NCBI GenBank assembly: GCA_944358375.1
Contig: CALVQT010000004.1
Location: forward strand, 1-64,000
Reading direction: 5' to 3'
Length of the DNA stretch: 64,000 nucleotides
Source: an uncultured Bacilli bacterium
GTDB lineage: Bacteria > Bacillota_I > Bacilli_A > RF39 > UBA660
Shown here in pieces: positions 35,810 to 45,868 of the stretch; position 1 is the stretch's first letter, and the number at the start of each line of letters is the position of its first letter. The position numbers and the translations under genes are program-made. Under the pieces are notes generated by a model. It was not told the origin of the DNA. It saw nothing but the letters and a program-made list of their open reading frames with translations, and did no database searches.

Positions 35810-37279
35810 ATGTCTAGAAAAACAACAAATAAGCCAAATATAATAAGTATAATTATATGGATAATAGCTACTATTATTTTTTCTTTTTTAACATATCAAA
35901 TATTTAAAGCAAATGTATTACCAATTAAAATATTTATCATACTACCAATAATAATTATATTTATGTTGATATTATTTTTTACATTTATTAATAATAGGAG
36001 AACTAAAAAGTGGCTGTTATTATTTTTAAACATAATATTTATATTTATTTCAGTGGTATCTTCATATGGAATATATAAAATAATAGATGTTATGTCATTT
36101 TTAAATAATAATTTAGGAGTTGAATATAAGACTAGTATATATTATATACTTGTAAATAAAGATAGTAATTATAGTGATATTAAAAGTATAGAAAATAAGA
36201 CTGTTAATTTAATAGATGATATAAATAATAAAGAATTATTAGAAGAAGAAATTATTGATGTTGTAAAAGTTAATTTTGAATATGTCGATAATATATTTAA
36301 TAGTTTAATGAATTTACCAGATGATACTCAATCAATAATAATTGCTAATTCTGGTAGTTATGATGCAGTTTTAGAAAATTATTCTATAATTCATAAAGAT
36401 GAAATATATAGTGATAGTGTTAAAATATTAGAAACTATAGAGATTAAAGAAAAAGTTGTTAATGAAGAAACGGGAATTGATGTTACTAGAGATCCTTTTG
36501 TTATTTATTTAAGTGGGATAGATACCAGAAGTGGAAAGTTACCAGATAAGAGTTTAAGTGATGTAAATATACTTATTGCTGTTAATCCAAAGAGACATGA
36601 AATTCTTTTGTTAAATACGCCAAGAGATTTTTATGTTCAACTTCATGGTATTGATAGCATGAAAGATAAACTAACTCATGCTGGATTAATAGGGGGATAT
36701 AGATTATCTATAGAAACAATAGAAGATTTATATTCAATAGATATACCATATTTTATTAGAGTTAATTTTAATTCAGTAATAAGATTAGTTGATGCTATTG
36801 GCGGCATAAGTGTAAATTCTGATGTAAATTATTCGTTTAGGTGTACAGCTAATCCAAATTGTGTAATAAAACCAGGAAATAATTATTTGAATGGAGATTG
36901 TGCTCTTGCATTTGCAAGAGAAAGATATGCATATACAACTGGTGATAGACACAGAGGTGAGAATCAACAACAAGTAATTAGTAAAGTAATAGACAAAGTT
37001 ACAAGTACAGATACATTATTAAATAATTCAACTAATATATTAGAAGCTTTAGCTGGAACATTTGAAACTAATATAACACCTAATGAAATAACAGAACTTG
37101 TTAAAATGCAATTAAAGGATATGAAAGGGTGGAATATAAGCACATATAGTGTTAATGGTGGAGATTTGTATACAACCACATATTTATATCCAAATACTGA
37201 ACTTTATGTAATGACACCAGATGAAAAAACAGTGGAAGAAGCAAAATTAAAATTGAATAATATATTAAGTAATAATTAA
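35810..37279 (+). CDS. LytR-CpsA-Psr (LCP) family ligase
   Basis: Four N-terminal membrane helices (residues about 14-120) precede an LCP domain from about 230 to 390, with FVIYLSGIDTR, SDVNILIAVNP, LLNTPRDFYV and FNSVIRLVDAIGGI, followed by the arginine pair ARERYAY. LCP enzymes attach undecaprenyl-linked polymers to peptidoglycan outside the cell. The start at 35810 is chosen for its TTGGAGGAT ribosome binding site; the open frame extends 12 codons upstream without one. As the first gene before the polysaccharide cluster it likely anchors that polymer. Confidence 0.9.
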   Translation: MSRKTTNKPNIISIIIWIIATIIFSFLTYQIFKANVLPIKIFIILPIIIIFMLILFFTFINNRRTKKWLLLFLNIIFIFISVVSSYGIYKIIDVMSFLNNNLGVEYKTSIYYILVNKDSNYSDIKSIENKTVNLIDDINNKELLEEEIIDVVKVNFEYVDNIFNSLMNLPDDTQSIIIANSGSYDAVLENYSIIHKDEIYSDSVKILETIEIKEKVVNEETGIDVTRDPFVIYLSGIDTRSGKLPDKSLSDVNILIAVNPKRHEILLLNTPRDFYVQLHGIDSMKDKLTHAGLIGGYRLSIETIEDLYSIDIPYFIRVNFNSVIRLVDAIGGISVNSDVNYSFRCTANPNCVIKPGNNYLNGDCALAFARERYAYTTGDRHRGENQQQVISKVIDKVTSTDTLLNNSTNILEALAGTFETNITPNEITELVKMQLKDMKGWNISTYSVNGGDLYTTTYLYPNTELYVMTPDEKTVEEAKLKLNNILSNN

Positions 37280-37367
37280 AATATTTATAATATTTATAAA
37301 CATTTTTTATTATTAAGCCTTGAATATTTATATATTTTATTTTATGCTTGATATGGAGTGATATAAA

Positions 37368-38465
37368 ATGTCAAAAGAAAGAATAGGATATTTAGATGTT
37401 TTAAAAACAATAGCTATATTCTTAGTCTGTTCATATCATTTTTCATGGGTATCAAATTGTTCTTATAGTATAGCAGATATGAATGTATTTACATTTATAA
37501 ATAGATTTTTAATAGGAATATGGAGTATTTGCATACCATTGTTTTTTATGATTAATGGAGCATTATTATTAAATAAAAAGAAAATAGATTATAATAAACA
37601 TTTTTACAAAATTATAACAATTATAATTGCTTTTATTCTTTGGAGAGGAATAACATTTTTAATTTTAGGTGCTAAATCACATTCATTAAAAGAGGGAGGA
37701 ATAGATTTATTTTTAAATGCTATGATATTTGGGAGTGATTTTATAAATGTCGATGTAGCACATTTTTGGTTTATACCTACATTTGTAGGAATTCAATTAA
37801 TTTATCCGTTTATATATGAGATTTATAATAAGAATAAAAATTTGATAAACATTTTTATGATTATTTTATTTTTAGAATCCTTTGTATGCACTGATATTGG
37901 TAATATATTAAATTCTTTTTCGATATTTAAAGGGGTTAATTTTATGTATTATTCAGAATTTGTTCCATTTAAAACTATGAGTTCAGGAATGATATTTTAT
38001 TTCATATTAGGTGGATGGCTACATAAGAATCAAGATAAATTAAATAATATTTCAATTGCAAAACTTTTATTATTGCTTTTTGTAGGGCAAGCCTTACTAT
38101 TAGCAGAGTGGTTTTTTATTTCAAATAATAGTGGAATTAATTGGGATAGTGTTTTTGGTGGATATACGACCTGTGCTACCATGTGTATGGCCGTTTCTAC
38201 ATATATATTGGTAATTAAATTTCGTGGTAAAATAAAAAATCGTAAAAATATAATATCTTTTTTTGAATTAATAGGTGATAATACTTTAGGAATATATTAT
38301 ATTCATTGGATTATAGGATATACATTATTAACATATTTAAAGCAAAATTATATTGCTTATGATGGAATTATTTTAAATTATATTAAATCATTCATTATAG
38401 TGTTTATTCTTGGATTTATATGCAAAAAATTGAAAAAATTACCTTTATTTAAAAAAATATTATAA
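37368..38465 (+). CDS. membrane acyltransferase (acyltransferase 3 family)
   Basis: Ten to eleven hydrophobic helices, beginning RIGYLDVLKTIAIFLVCSYHF, which holds the conserved R/D and catalytic-type histidine of acyltransferase family 3 (OafA/WecH type). These enzymes O-acetylate sugars of surface polymers using acyl-CoA from the cytoplasm. It lies between the LCP ligase and the glycosyltransferase operon, which fits a role in decorating the polymer. ATG follows TATGGAGTG. Confidence 0.85.
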   Translation: MSKERIGYLDVLKTIAIFLVCSYHFSWVSNCSYSIADMNVFTFINRFLIGIWSICIPLFFMINGALLLNKKKIDYNKHFYKIITIIIAFILWRGITFLILGAKSHSLKEGGIDLFLNAMIFGSDFINVDVAHFWFIPTFVGIQLIYPFIYEIYNKNKNLINIFMIILFLESFVCTDIGNILNSFSIFKGVNFMYYSEFVPFKTMSSGMIFYFILGGWLHKNQDKLNNISIAKLLLLLFVGQALLLAEWFFISNNSGINWDSVFGGYTTCATMCMAVSTYILVIKFRGKIKNRKNIISFFELIGDNTLGIYYIHWIIGYTLLTYLKQNYIAYDGIILNYIKSFIIVFILGFICKKLKKLPLFKKIL

Positions 38466-38515
38466 TATAAATATTGTAAAATTGTGTTTTATTGTAGATA
38501 AAATGTAAATTTTGT

Positions 38516-38554
38516 GGTATAATTAACCGAGCAATGGGCCAGGGCGGTGAATTA
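38516..38554 (+). promoter_or_regulatory. extended -10 promoter and GC-rich ops-like leader
   Basis: TG-G-TATAAT (38515-38523) is followed by the unusually GC-rich stretch CCGAGCAATGGGCCAGGGCG (38528-38547) and GTGA, just ahead of the first glycosyltransferase. CCAGGGCGGTGA resembles the ops/JUMPStart core (GGCGGTAG) that recruits the NusG paralogue RfaH to long polysaccharide operons in enterobacteria. GGCGGTG also serves as ribosome binding site. The resemblance is seen; the regulatory role is inference. Confidence 0.5.
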
Positions 38555-39664
38555 ATGAAAAAAGTATTATTTACAGCTAATTTAGAATCCTTTTTCATGA
38601 AATTTTTAATTCCACAACTTAAATATTTTAAAGAAAAAGGATATGAAGTTACAATAGCGACTAAATTAGAAGGATTAGATATTCCTTATTGTGATAAAAA
38701 AATCAATATTGATTTTGCTCGTAGTTTAAATTTAAAACAAAATTTAAAATCATATAGGCAAATGAAAAAAGTTTTTAAAAAAGAATTTTATGACATTATA
38801 AGTTGTCATACGCCTTTTGGCGCTGCGATTACAAGATTAGCATATATTTTTGGTAAATTTTCTGGTTCAAAAATTGTTTATACTGCTCATGGATTTCATT
38901 TTTATAAAGGTGCACCATTAATGAGTTGGTTACTATTTTATCCAGTAGAAAAATTTTTAGCTAGATTTACTGATGATTTAATTACTATTAATTTAGAGGA
39001 TTATGAACTTGCTAAAAAGAGTTTTAAAACTAATGTACATTATGTTCATGGAATAGGACTTAATGCTGATAAATTTAATTTTAAATTATTAACTCAAGAA
39101 AAAAATAAATTACGAAAGAGTTTAGGATTAAAAAAAGATGATTTTGTTATGATATATCCAGCAGAATTATCTAAAAATAAAAATCAAGAAAAATTAATAT
39201 ATCTTTTAGAAGACTTTTTTAAAGAAAATCCTAAGGTTCATTTATTATTGCCGGGTTATGATACTTTGAATGGAAAAATAGAAAAAATAATAAAATATAA
39301 AAAATTAGATAATCAAGTACATATATTAGGATTTAGAAATGATATACCTAAATTATTAAAAATATCAAATTTATCTATTTCTGCAAGTAAGCGTGAAGGG
39401 TTACCAGTAAATATAATGGAAGCTATGTATGTTGGACTTCCAATTATTGCATTTAATGCTCGTGGAGTAAAAGATTTAATTATTGATGGTACTAATGGAT
39501 TTTTAATTGGTATTAATGATATAACAAAATTAATTGAAAAAATTAATATAATAATTGAAAAAAAAGAATGTTTTAAAAAAGGAGAAAATAAAAAATATAT
39601 AAAACCTTTTTTATTAGATAATGTTATGAAAGAGATTATAAAAATTTATAAGCAATATGATTAA
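38555..39664 (+). CDS. glycosyltransferase family 4 (EpsD-like)
   Basis: GT-B fold: N-terminal KKVLFTANLESFFMKF and YTAHGFHFYKG match the acceptor domain of EpsD/CapM-type enzymes, and the donor site is ASKREGLPVNIMEAMYVGLP with the E..E motif near residue 290. Retaining transferases of this family add sugars to a lipid-linked intermediate at the inner face of the membrane. The start at ATG 38555 follows GGCGGTGA; the earlier in-frame ATG lies within the GC-rich leader. First gene of an eight-gene co-directed run. Confidence 0.88.
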   Translation: MKKVLFTANLESFFMKFLIPQLKYFKEKGYEVTIATKLEGLDIPYCDKKINIDFARSLNLKQNLKSYRQMKKVFKKEFYDIISCHTPFGAAITRLAYIFGKFSGSKIVYTAHGFHFYKGAPLMSWLLFYPVEKFLARFTDDLITINLEDYELAKKSFKTNVHYVHGIGLNADKFNFKLLTQEKNKLRKSLGLKKDDFVMIYPAELSKNKNQEKLIYLLEDFFKENPKVHLLLPGYDTLNGKIEKIIKYKKLDNQVHILGFRNDIPKLLKISNLSISASKREGLPVNIMEAMYVGLPIIAFNARGVKDLIIDGTNGFLIGINDITKLIEKINIIIEKKECFKKGENKKYIKPFLLDNVMKEIIKIYKQYD

Positions 39665-39680
39665 GGAGTGTTAATTTTAT

Positions 39681-40502
39681 ATGGTTAAAATATCTATTAT
39701 AATGGGTATATATAATTGTGAAAAATATTTATCAGATAGTATTGATTCTATTTTAAATCAAACATATAAAAGTTGGGAATTAATAATGTGTGATGATGGA
39801 TCAACAGATGATACATATAAAATAGCTTGTGAGTATCAAAAAAAATATCCTAAGAAAATCAAAGTTCTTAAAAATAAAAAAAATATGGGTTTAAATTATA
39901 CACTAAATAAATGTTTAGATGTAGCAAATGGAGAATATATAGCAAGACAAGATGGTGATGACATTTCTTTATCTAATAGATTTGAAGAGGAAATTGCTTT
40001 TTTAGAAAAACATAGTGAATACTCTTTAGTAAGTTGTAATATGATTTTTTTTGATGAAAGTGGTGACTTAGGAAGAAGTTATAATAGTGGTGAAGTAAAA
40101 AAAGAAAATTTCTTGAAAGGAAGTCCAATATGTCATGCTCCTTGTATTATGAAAAAAGATGCTTTAGAAAAAGTTGGTGGATATACAGTAGATGAAAAAT
40201 TGATTAGAGTAGAAGATTATCATTTATGGTTCAAATTTTATATTTTAGGTTTAAAATGTTATAATTTAGATGATTGTTTATATAAAATGAGAGATGATAT
40301 AGATGCATTTAAGAGAAGAAATTTAAAAAATAGAATAAATGAAACAAGATTAAAATTGTGGGGATTTAAAAAAATAAAAATGCCTTTATATCAATATGTG
40401 TGGGCTTTTAGACCAATTATAGTATATTTTATACCGAAAAGATTATATCAATTTTTTCATAAGAGAAGATTAAATAAGGAGTTTAGTTATGACAAAAATT
40501 AA
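39681..40502 (+). CDS. glycosyltransferase family 2
   Basis: GT-A fold: ISIIMGIYNCEKYL at the start, CDDGSTDDT as the nucleotide-binding part, RQDGDDIS as the DxD metal site near residue 92, and VEDYHLWFK near 175 with the catalytic acid. Inverting transfer of one sugar to the growing repeat unit. The C-terminal helices are basic and probably lie on the membrane. The last 14 bases overlap the next gene. Confidence 0.92.
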   Translation: MVKISIIMGIYNCEKYLSDSIDSILNQTYKSWELIMCDDGSTDDTYKIACEYQKKYPKKIKVLKNKKNMGLNYTLNKCLDVANGEYIARQDGDDISLSNRFEEEIAFLEKHSEYSLVSCNMIFFDESGDLGRSYNSGEVKKENFLKGSPICHAPCIMKKDALEKVGGYTVDEKLIRVEDYHLWFKFYILGLKCYNLDDCLYKMRDDIDAFKRRNLKNRINETRLKLWGFKKIKMPLYQYVWAFRPIIVYFIPKRLYQFFHKRRLNKEFSYDKN

Positions 40503-41601
40503 AGTGGCACAATTTGTTTCTTCTATGAATTGCGGTGGAACTGAAACTATGTTAATGAATATTTTTAGAGATTTTAATCGTGATAATTTTGAATTTATTT
40601 TTGTAGAAAATACTCCTAAAAAAACATATTATACTAATGAAATATTTTCATTAGGTGGTAGAATAAAAAAAATATCTTCTTTTCACTTAGTTGGAATAAA
40701 AAAATACATATATGAATTAATAGATTTTTTTAAAAGTGAAAAAATAGACGTTGTACATTCTCATACTTTTCTTCATTCAGGTATAGTTTTATTTGCTGCT
40801 AAAAAAGCGGGAGTAAAAATTAGAATTGCCCATTCACATAGTGCAATGAAATCAAATGATAATAATAAGTTAAAATTTTTAATATTACAAAAACTTATAT
40901 TAAAGAATGCAACAAATTTAATTGCTTGTTCTACTGAGGCTGGTTTATGCTTATTTGGAAAAAAATTCAAAGAAAATGGAGTAGTATTACACAATCCTAT
41001 TCAATTAAGTAAAATTATAAATGTTGACTTAGATAGTGTGGCGCAATTAAAGAATATGTACTCAATTAGAAAAAATTGTTTAATTATTGGTCATGTTGGA
41101 AGATTAGTTGATGTCAAAAATCATAAATTTATGCTTGAAATAGCAAAAAAATTAAAACATATGAATTTCAGCTTTAAAATGTTTTTTCTTGGTGAGGGAG
41201 AACTACGAAGTGATATAGAAAATCAAATAAAGAAAAATAAATTAAATGATTATGTTATTTTAACTGGAAATGTTTCAAATGTTTATAAATATATGAAATT
41301 GTTTGATTTATTATTACTTCCTTCATTTTATGAAGGATTGCCTGTAACATTAATTGAAGCACAGGCTTCTAATTTAAAATGTTTAATTTCCGATAATATT
41401 AGCAAAGAATCGGATTTAGGCTTAGGATTAATTAAATTTTTAGATATATCAAATATAGATGTATGGATAAATGAAATAACTCACTTTAATAAAGAAAAAA
41501 GTTTAGAAAATGGAAATATATATAAAAAAATAATAGAATTAAAGTTTGATTCAAAAGTTTTGGTAAACGAATATGAAAATTTATATATATATAAGCAATA
41601 A
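40489..41601 (+). CDS. glycosyltransferase family 4 (EpsF-like)
   Basis: Starts KVAQFVSSMNCGGTETMLMN, the typical GGxE/GGTET glycine loop of EpsF-type enzymes, with HSHTFLHSG and the donor-binding PSFYEGLPVTLIEAQAS near residue 277. GT-B fold, 370 residues, cytoplasmic membrane face. Overlaps the GT2 gene upstream and is followed after 11 bases by the polymerase-like gene, so all are translated from one message. Confidence 0.9.
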   Translation: MTKIKVAQFVSSMNCGGTETMLMNIFRDFNRDNFEFIFVENTPKKTYYTNEIFSLGGRIKKISSFHLVGIKKYIYELIDFFKSEKIDVVHSHTFLHSGIVLFAAKKAGVKIRIAHSHSAMKSNDNNKLKFLILQKLILKNATNLIACSTEAGLCLFGKKFKENGVVLHNPIQLSKIINVDLDSVAQLKNMYSIRKNCLIIGHVGRLVDVKNHKFMLEIAKKLKHMNFSFKMFFLGEGELRSDIENQIKKNKLNDYVILTGNVSNVYKYMKLFDLLLLPSFYEGLPVTLIEAQASNLKCLISDNISKESDLGLGLIKFLDISNIDVWINEITHFNKEKSLENGNIYKKIIELKFDSKVLVNEYENLYIYKQ

Positions 41602-41612
41602 TAGGAAGTGAA

Positions 41613-42686
41613 TTGATGAAAAAAAAGTTAGAAAAGTTAAGAGATAGTAATATAAAACAATATATATATATTGTTTTACCTGCATTATTTTTAGCAATAT
41701 TAGCTTATTTTTTTAAACCATATGGTGATAGAAGTTGTGATTTGACTGAATATTATGGTTGGATGGATAAAATGTTAACATTTAATCAGAAAGATTTAAT
41801 TTCTTATTTATTTCGTGGTGGTGAAATTATTGTAATGTTATATTTATATATAATTGCATTAATCGGTAATTATCAGTTATTACAAGTATTTCCAACATTT
41901 ATATTATATTTTATAATATTTTACATAATATATGATTATGCTAAGAGAAATAATATCTCAAAAAAATATAAGTTTATTGTGATATTAACATTTTTATCAT
42001 TGTTTAAATATATTTTTGTGGTTTCTACATTTAGATATTCACTTGCTTATAGCATTTTTACATTAGGAGTTTATTTTGATTTTATTGCGAAAAAGAAAGA
42101 AAAAAGATATAAAATTTTATATATATTACCGATTTTTATTCATGCTTCAACTATTATACTTTTATTTTTTAGAATATTTTTTAATTTTAAAAATATGAAA
42201 TTTTTTAGATTTATGTTAGGATTAATTTTTGCTGTATGTTTATTTCCACAAATATTTATTAAAATATTTTATATATTTGATTTTATTCCATTTGTAGATT
42301 ATCTTTTTACTAAAGCAGAGTATTATTTAATAAATGAAAATGTAGATATTTTTTTACAATATGCTTTTAGAATTTCTCAATCAATACTATTTTTTATTTT
42401 GGGTATTATAGTTTATAAATGTAATAAAAAATCAAAAGAAAAAAATTATATATTACATTATCTGATAATATCTTTATTTACAATTATTATAGCAAACTAT
42501 TATACTCCATTTTTAAGATTACTGGATTATACTTTGTTTTTATCACCAATTATTTTATATAATTTGCTTTTAAATATAAAAAAGTTCGATAAAAAATATA
42601 AATATTGTATATATGCTGTATTATTATTATATATTATTGGTGGTATAAGAATTCAAATACCTATATTTATTAATATGTACTTTTAG
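41613..42686 (+). CDS. EpsG-like polysaccharide polymerase
   Basis: About ten membrane helices with PYGDRSCDLTEYYGWMDKM after the first helix and FRYSLAYSIFTLGVYF midway, features of the EpsG family (the counterpart of Wzy). It would join repeat units outside the membrane. It is the only polymerase candidate in the cluster. 357 residues is normal for the family. Confidence 0.82.
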   Translation: MMKKKLEKLRDSNIKQYIYIVLPALFLAILAYFFKPYGDRSCDLTEYYGWMDKMLTFNQKDLISYLFRGGEIIVMLYLYIIALIGNYQLLQVFPTFILYFIIFYIIYDYAKRNNISKKYKFIVILTFLSLFKYIFVVSTFRYSLAYSIFTLGVYFDFIAKKKEKRYKILYILPIFIHASTIILLFFRIFFNFKNMKFFRFMLGLIFAVCLFPQIFIKIFYIFDFIPFVDYLFTKAEYYLINENVDIFLQYAFRISQSILFFILGIIVYKCNKKSKEKNYILHYLIISLFTIIIANYYTPFLRLLDYTLFLSPIILYNLLLNIKKFDKKYKYCIYAVLLLYIIGGIRIQIPIFINMYF

Positions 42687-42707
42687 AATAAAACGGAGGC
42701 ATTAAAC

Positions 42708-43571
42708 ATGATTAAATATACAATTTTTACAGCTACATATAATAGAGCATTATTACTATCAAAATTATACAATTCACTTTTAAATCAAACTTATAAAAAT
42801 TTTGAGTGGATTATAGTGGATGATGGTTCAACTGATGGTACTAAAAATACTATTAATAAATTTATTAAAGATAAAAAAATAAACATTAAATATTATTTTC
42901 AAGAAAATGCTGGTAAACATAGAGCTATTAACAAAGGAATTGATTTAGCAGTAGGTAAATATTTTTTTATAGTTGATTCTGATGATTACTTGCCTAATGA
43001 TTCATTAGAAATATATGAAAAATACATTTTAAAAATTGATGATGATGAATATGCAGGATTAGTTGGATTAAAAGCTTATAATTTAAATAAAATTATAGGT
43101 AAAACCTTTAATGGTAAAGAACTTGATATTTTAAATTATGAAAGGAAAAAATATGGTATATTTGGTGATAAAGCCGAAATATATAAAACAGAAATATTAA
43201 AAAAATTTAAGTTTCCTGAATACAAAAATGAAAAATTCTTAAATGAAGCTATTGTTTGGAATGAAATTGCTTTAAATGGATATAAATTAAAGTTTATTAA
43301 TGAAATAACATATTATTGTGACTATTTAGAAGAAGGATTAACTAATAATATAGAAAATCACATAAAAAATAGTCCTATTGGATTTAAACATTATATACTT
43401 CAGTTACTTAAAATAAATAAAAATAATTTTATTGAAAGAATTAAATTAATTTCTTATTATTATAGTATTATGAAAAATAAATATACTATTTATGAAATTT
43501 CTAAAGATTTAAATGTAGGTATATTTTTGATTAGATTTAGTTATTTAATTAGAAAAATTTTTAAAAAATAA
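42708..43571 (+). CDS. glycosyltransferase family 2
   Basis: TIFTATYNRALLLSKLYNSL is the usual GT2 start for EpsE-like or SpsA-like enzymes, VDDGSTDGT the nucleotide site, VDSDDYLP the DxD motif near residue 90, and AIVWNEIALNGY the later acidic motif. Soluble with a basic C-terminus. Behind CGGAGGC. Adds one sugar of the repeat. Confidence 0.9.
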   Translation: MIKYTIFTATYNRALLLSKLYNSLLNQTYKNFEWIIVDDGSTDGTKNTINKFIKDKKINIKYYFQENAGKHRAINKGIDLAVGKYFFIVDSDDYLPNDSLEIYEKYILKIDDDEYAGLVGLKAYNLNKIIGKTFNGKELDILNYERKKYGIFGDKAEIYKTEILKKFKFPEYKNEKFLNEAIVWNEIALNGYKLKFINEITYYCDYLEEGLTNNIENHIKNSPIGFKHYILQLLKINKNNFIERIKLISYYYSIMKNKYTIYEISKDLNVGIFLIRFSYLIRKIFKK

Positions 43572-43590
43572 ATGATGGGAGATGTTTTAA

Positions 43591-44664
43591 ATGAGCGAGC
43601 CATACTTAGTTAGTGTCATAGTTTCATTATATAATTGCGAAAAATATATACAGAAATGTTTGAACTCTATATTGAATCAAACATATCAAAATATTGAGAT
43701 TATAATAGTAAATGATGGTTCAAATGATAATAGTTTAAAAATTGTTAATGAAATAAAGAAAAAAAATGATAAAAAAGATAAAATTAAAATATTTTCAAAA
43801 GAAAATGAGGGAATTTCTTTAACAAGAAATTATGGTATAAAAATGAGTTCGGGTGAATTTATTTTAATGATTGATGCTGATGATTGGTTAGAAGAAAATA
43901 CTATTGAGACATTAGTAAACATTCAAAAGAAAACAAATAGTGATATTGTTAAAATGTGTTATTATATTAATAAAAAAGATAAAAAAAGTATTAGAGTTGA
44001 AAAAAAATATAACTATAGTAATGTTTTTATTAATTTGAAATTAAATAAAAATAAAATAGCTCGACAAATAATTATTGGTGAAATTCCTGCGTATATTTGG
44101 TCTATGTTAATTAAAAAAAGTATTATTACAAAAGAATATTTATTTGAAAAAAACGTTTATTTAGAAGATAAAATTTTTCTAATAAAACTATTAAATAAAG
44201 CAAATAGTATATATTTTTCTGATTTCACAGGATATCATTATTTTGTAAATATTAATGGATTAACTCATAACAATAAGGCAAAGTATTATTTAATGCAAGA
44301 TTTTGAAATTAATAAAAGAATTAAAAATATTTTTAATAAATATTATAATAATGATAAAGATTTATTAGAGTTAAATGATACAATGACATATTATTTTGTA
44401 GAGAGAAATTTATTTAATTTATATTGTAAACATGGTAATAAAGAATTTCTAAATGTATATAAAGAGATATCAAGTGATTTAAAAGTATTATCTAAAAGTC
44501 TAAATATATCATTATTGTATAATAATAACTACACGCCAAAATGTGATTCAATAGTAAAATATTTATTAAAAGAAGATTTTAATAGAATTTTTAAAATTTA
44601 TAAAAGAGATTATGTTATATTAAAAATTAAAATTATAATAAAAAAACTTATAAAAAAATATTAG
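43591..44664 (+). CDS. glycosyltransferase family 2
   Basis: SVIVSLYNCEKYIQKCLNSI begins a GT-A fold; VNDGSNDNS and IDADDWLEE (DxD, near residue 92) follow, with LEDKIFLIKLL as the later acidic site near 192. The C-terminal 150 residues are helical and lysine-rich. ATG behind ATGGGAGATG. Fits the operon as another sugar-adding step. Confidence 0.9.
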   Translation: MSEPYLVSVIVSLYNCEKYIQKCLNSILNQTYQNIEIIIVNDGSNDNSLKIVNEIKKKNDKKDKIKIFSKENEGISLTRNYGIKMSSGEFILMIDADDWLEENTIETLVNIQKKTNSDIVKMCYYINKKDKKSIRVEKKYNYSNVFINLKLNKNKIARQIIIGEIPAYIWSMLIKKSIITKEYLFEKNVYLEDKIFLIKLLNKANSIYFSDFTGYHYFVNINGLTHNNKAKYYLMQDFEINKRIKNIFNKYYNNDKDLLELNDTMTYYFVERNLFNLYCKHGNKEFLNVYKEISSDLKVLSKSLNISLLYNNNYTPKCDSIVKYLLKEDFNRIFKIYKRDYVILKIKIIIKKLIKKY

Positions 44665-44682
44665 AAAGGTGGTAAATTTTGT

Positions 44683-45867
44683 ATGAAAATAGCTTTAGTT
44701 TCGACAATGAATTTACCTGTACCTGCAGTTAGAGGTGGTGCAGTTGAAGAATTAACTACTCACATAATTAATGAAAATGAAAAACAAAAAAAGTTTGAAA
44801 TAGACTTATACACAATTTATGATTCAAAAATAGATATTAATCAATATAAGCACACAAATATAATTCAAATAAAATCATATTTTTATGAAACAATTATACG
44901 GAAGACTATAAATTTAAAAAATAAAATTTTTAAAACAGGAAAAAAATATAATTTTTTATATAGGAAACTAGCTAGAAAAGTAATTAAACAACATTATGAT
45001 AAAATAATAGTTGAGAATAATATGGAAGTTTATATAGAAATACAAAAATTAACCAAAGATCCTATAATTTATCATATGCATAATGACTTTAATTCATCTG
45101 ATAAAACACTAAAAAATTATGAGATTGTTTCAAATACTGCAGAAAAAATAATAACTGTTAGCTATTATATTAAAGATAGATTAGAAAGTGTTAGTGATAA
45201 TAAAAATATTTTTGTTTTATTAAATGCAATAGATGATAAATTATATGATGATAATATTTCACATGATTTAAGAAAAAAATATAATTTTGATAAGAAAGAT
45301 ATTATTATAGGTTATTCTGGAAGAATAACTGAAGAAAAGGGTGTATTAGAGTTAATAAAATCTATTAAAAAAATTAATACAAAAAAGTCTATTAAATTGC
45401 TTATAGTTGGTTCTCAATGGTATGGTAATTTAAAAAATGATTTATATATGAAAAAAATAAGGGAAGAAGTGAGCCCACTTAAAGATAAAATTTTTTTTAC
45501 TGGTTATGTTAATCAAAATGATATGCCAAATATTTATAAAACAATTGATATTTTAGCAATACCATCAATGTGTGAAGAAGCATTTGGGTGTATTTCTATA
45601 GAGGGTATGGCTATGGGAAATCCAATTGTAGCATCTGAGTCTGGTGAATTATCTAGAATAATTAAAAAAGATTTTGGATATATAGTGAAAAAAAATGATG
45701 CTTTTATTGATAATTTTGCTGTGTGTTTAGAAAAATTAATTAATAATGATAGTTTAAGGAAAAAATATAGTTTATCAGCCAAAAAAGAATTCGATAATAA
45801 TTTAAATTATCACAAAAAGCAGTATTATATAAATTTTTATAATATTATTAAGAATGACGGAGAATAA
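44683..45867 (+). CDS. glycosyltransferase family 4
   Basis: VRGGAVEELTTHI near residue 16 is the glycine loop, and IPSMCEEAFGCISIEGMAMGNP near 290 the donor-binding E-x7-E motif of GT4 enzymes. 394 residues, GT-B fold, acting at the cytoplasmic face. One base separates its stop from the flippase ATG, and the flippase ribosome binding site is in its last codons, so they are coupled. Confidence 0.9.
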   Translation: MKIALVSTMNLPVPAVRGGAVEELTTHIINENEKQKKFEIDLYTIYDSKIDINQYKHTNIIQIKSYFYETIIRKTINLKNKIFKTGKKYNFLYRKLARKVIKQHYDKIIVENNMEVYIEIQKLTKDPIIYHMHNDFNSSDKTLKNYEIVSNTAEKIITVSYYIKDRLESVSDNKNIFVLLNAIDDKLYDDNISHDLRKKYNFDKKDIIIGYSGRITEEKGVLELIKSIKKINTKKSIKLLIVGSQWYGNLKNDLYMKKIREEVSPLKDKIFFTGYVNQNDMPNIYKTIDILAIPSMCEEAFGCISIEGMAMGNPIVASESGELSRIIKKDFGYIVKKNDAFIDNFAVCLEKLINNDSLRKKYSLSAKKEFDNNLNYHKKQYYINFYNIIKNDGE

Positions 45868-45868
45868 T

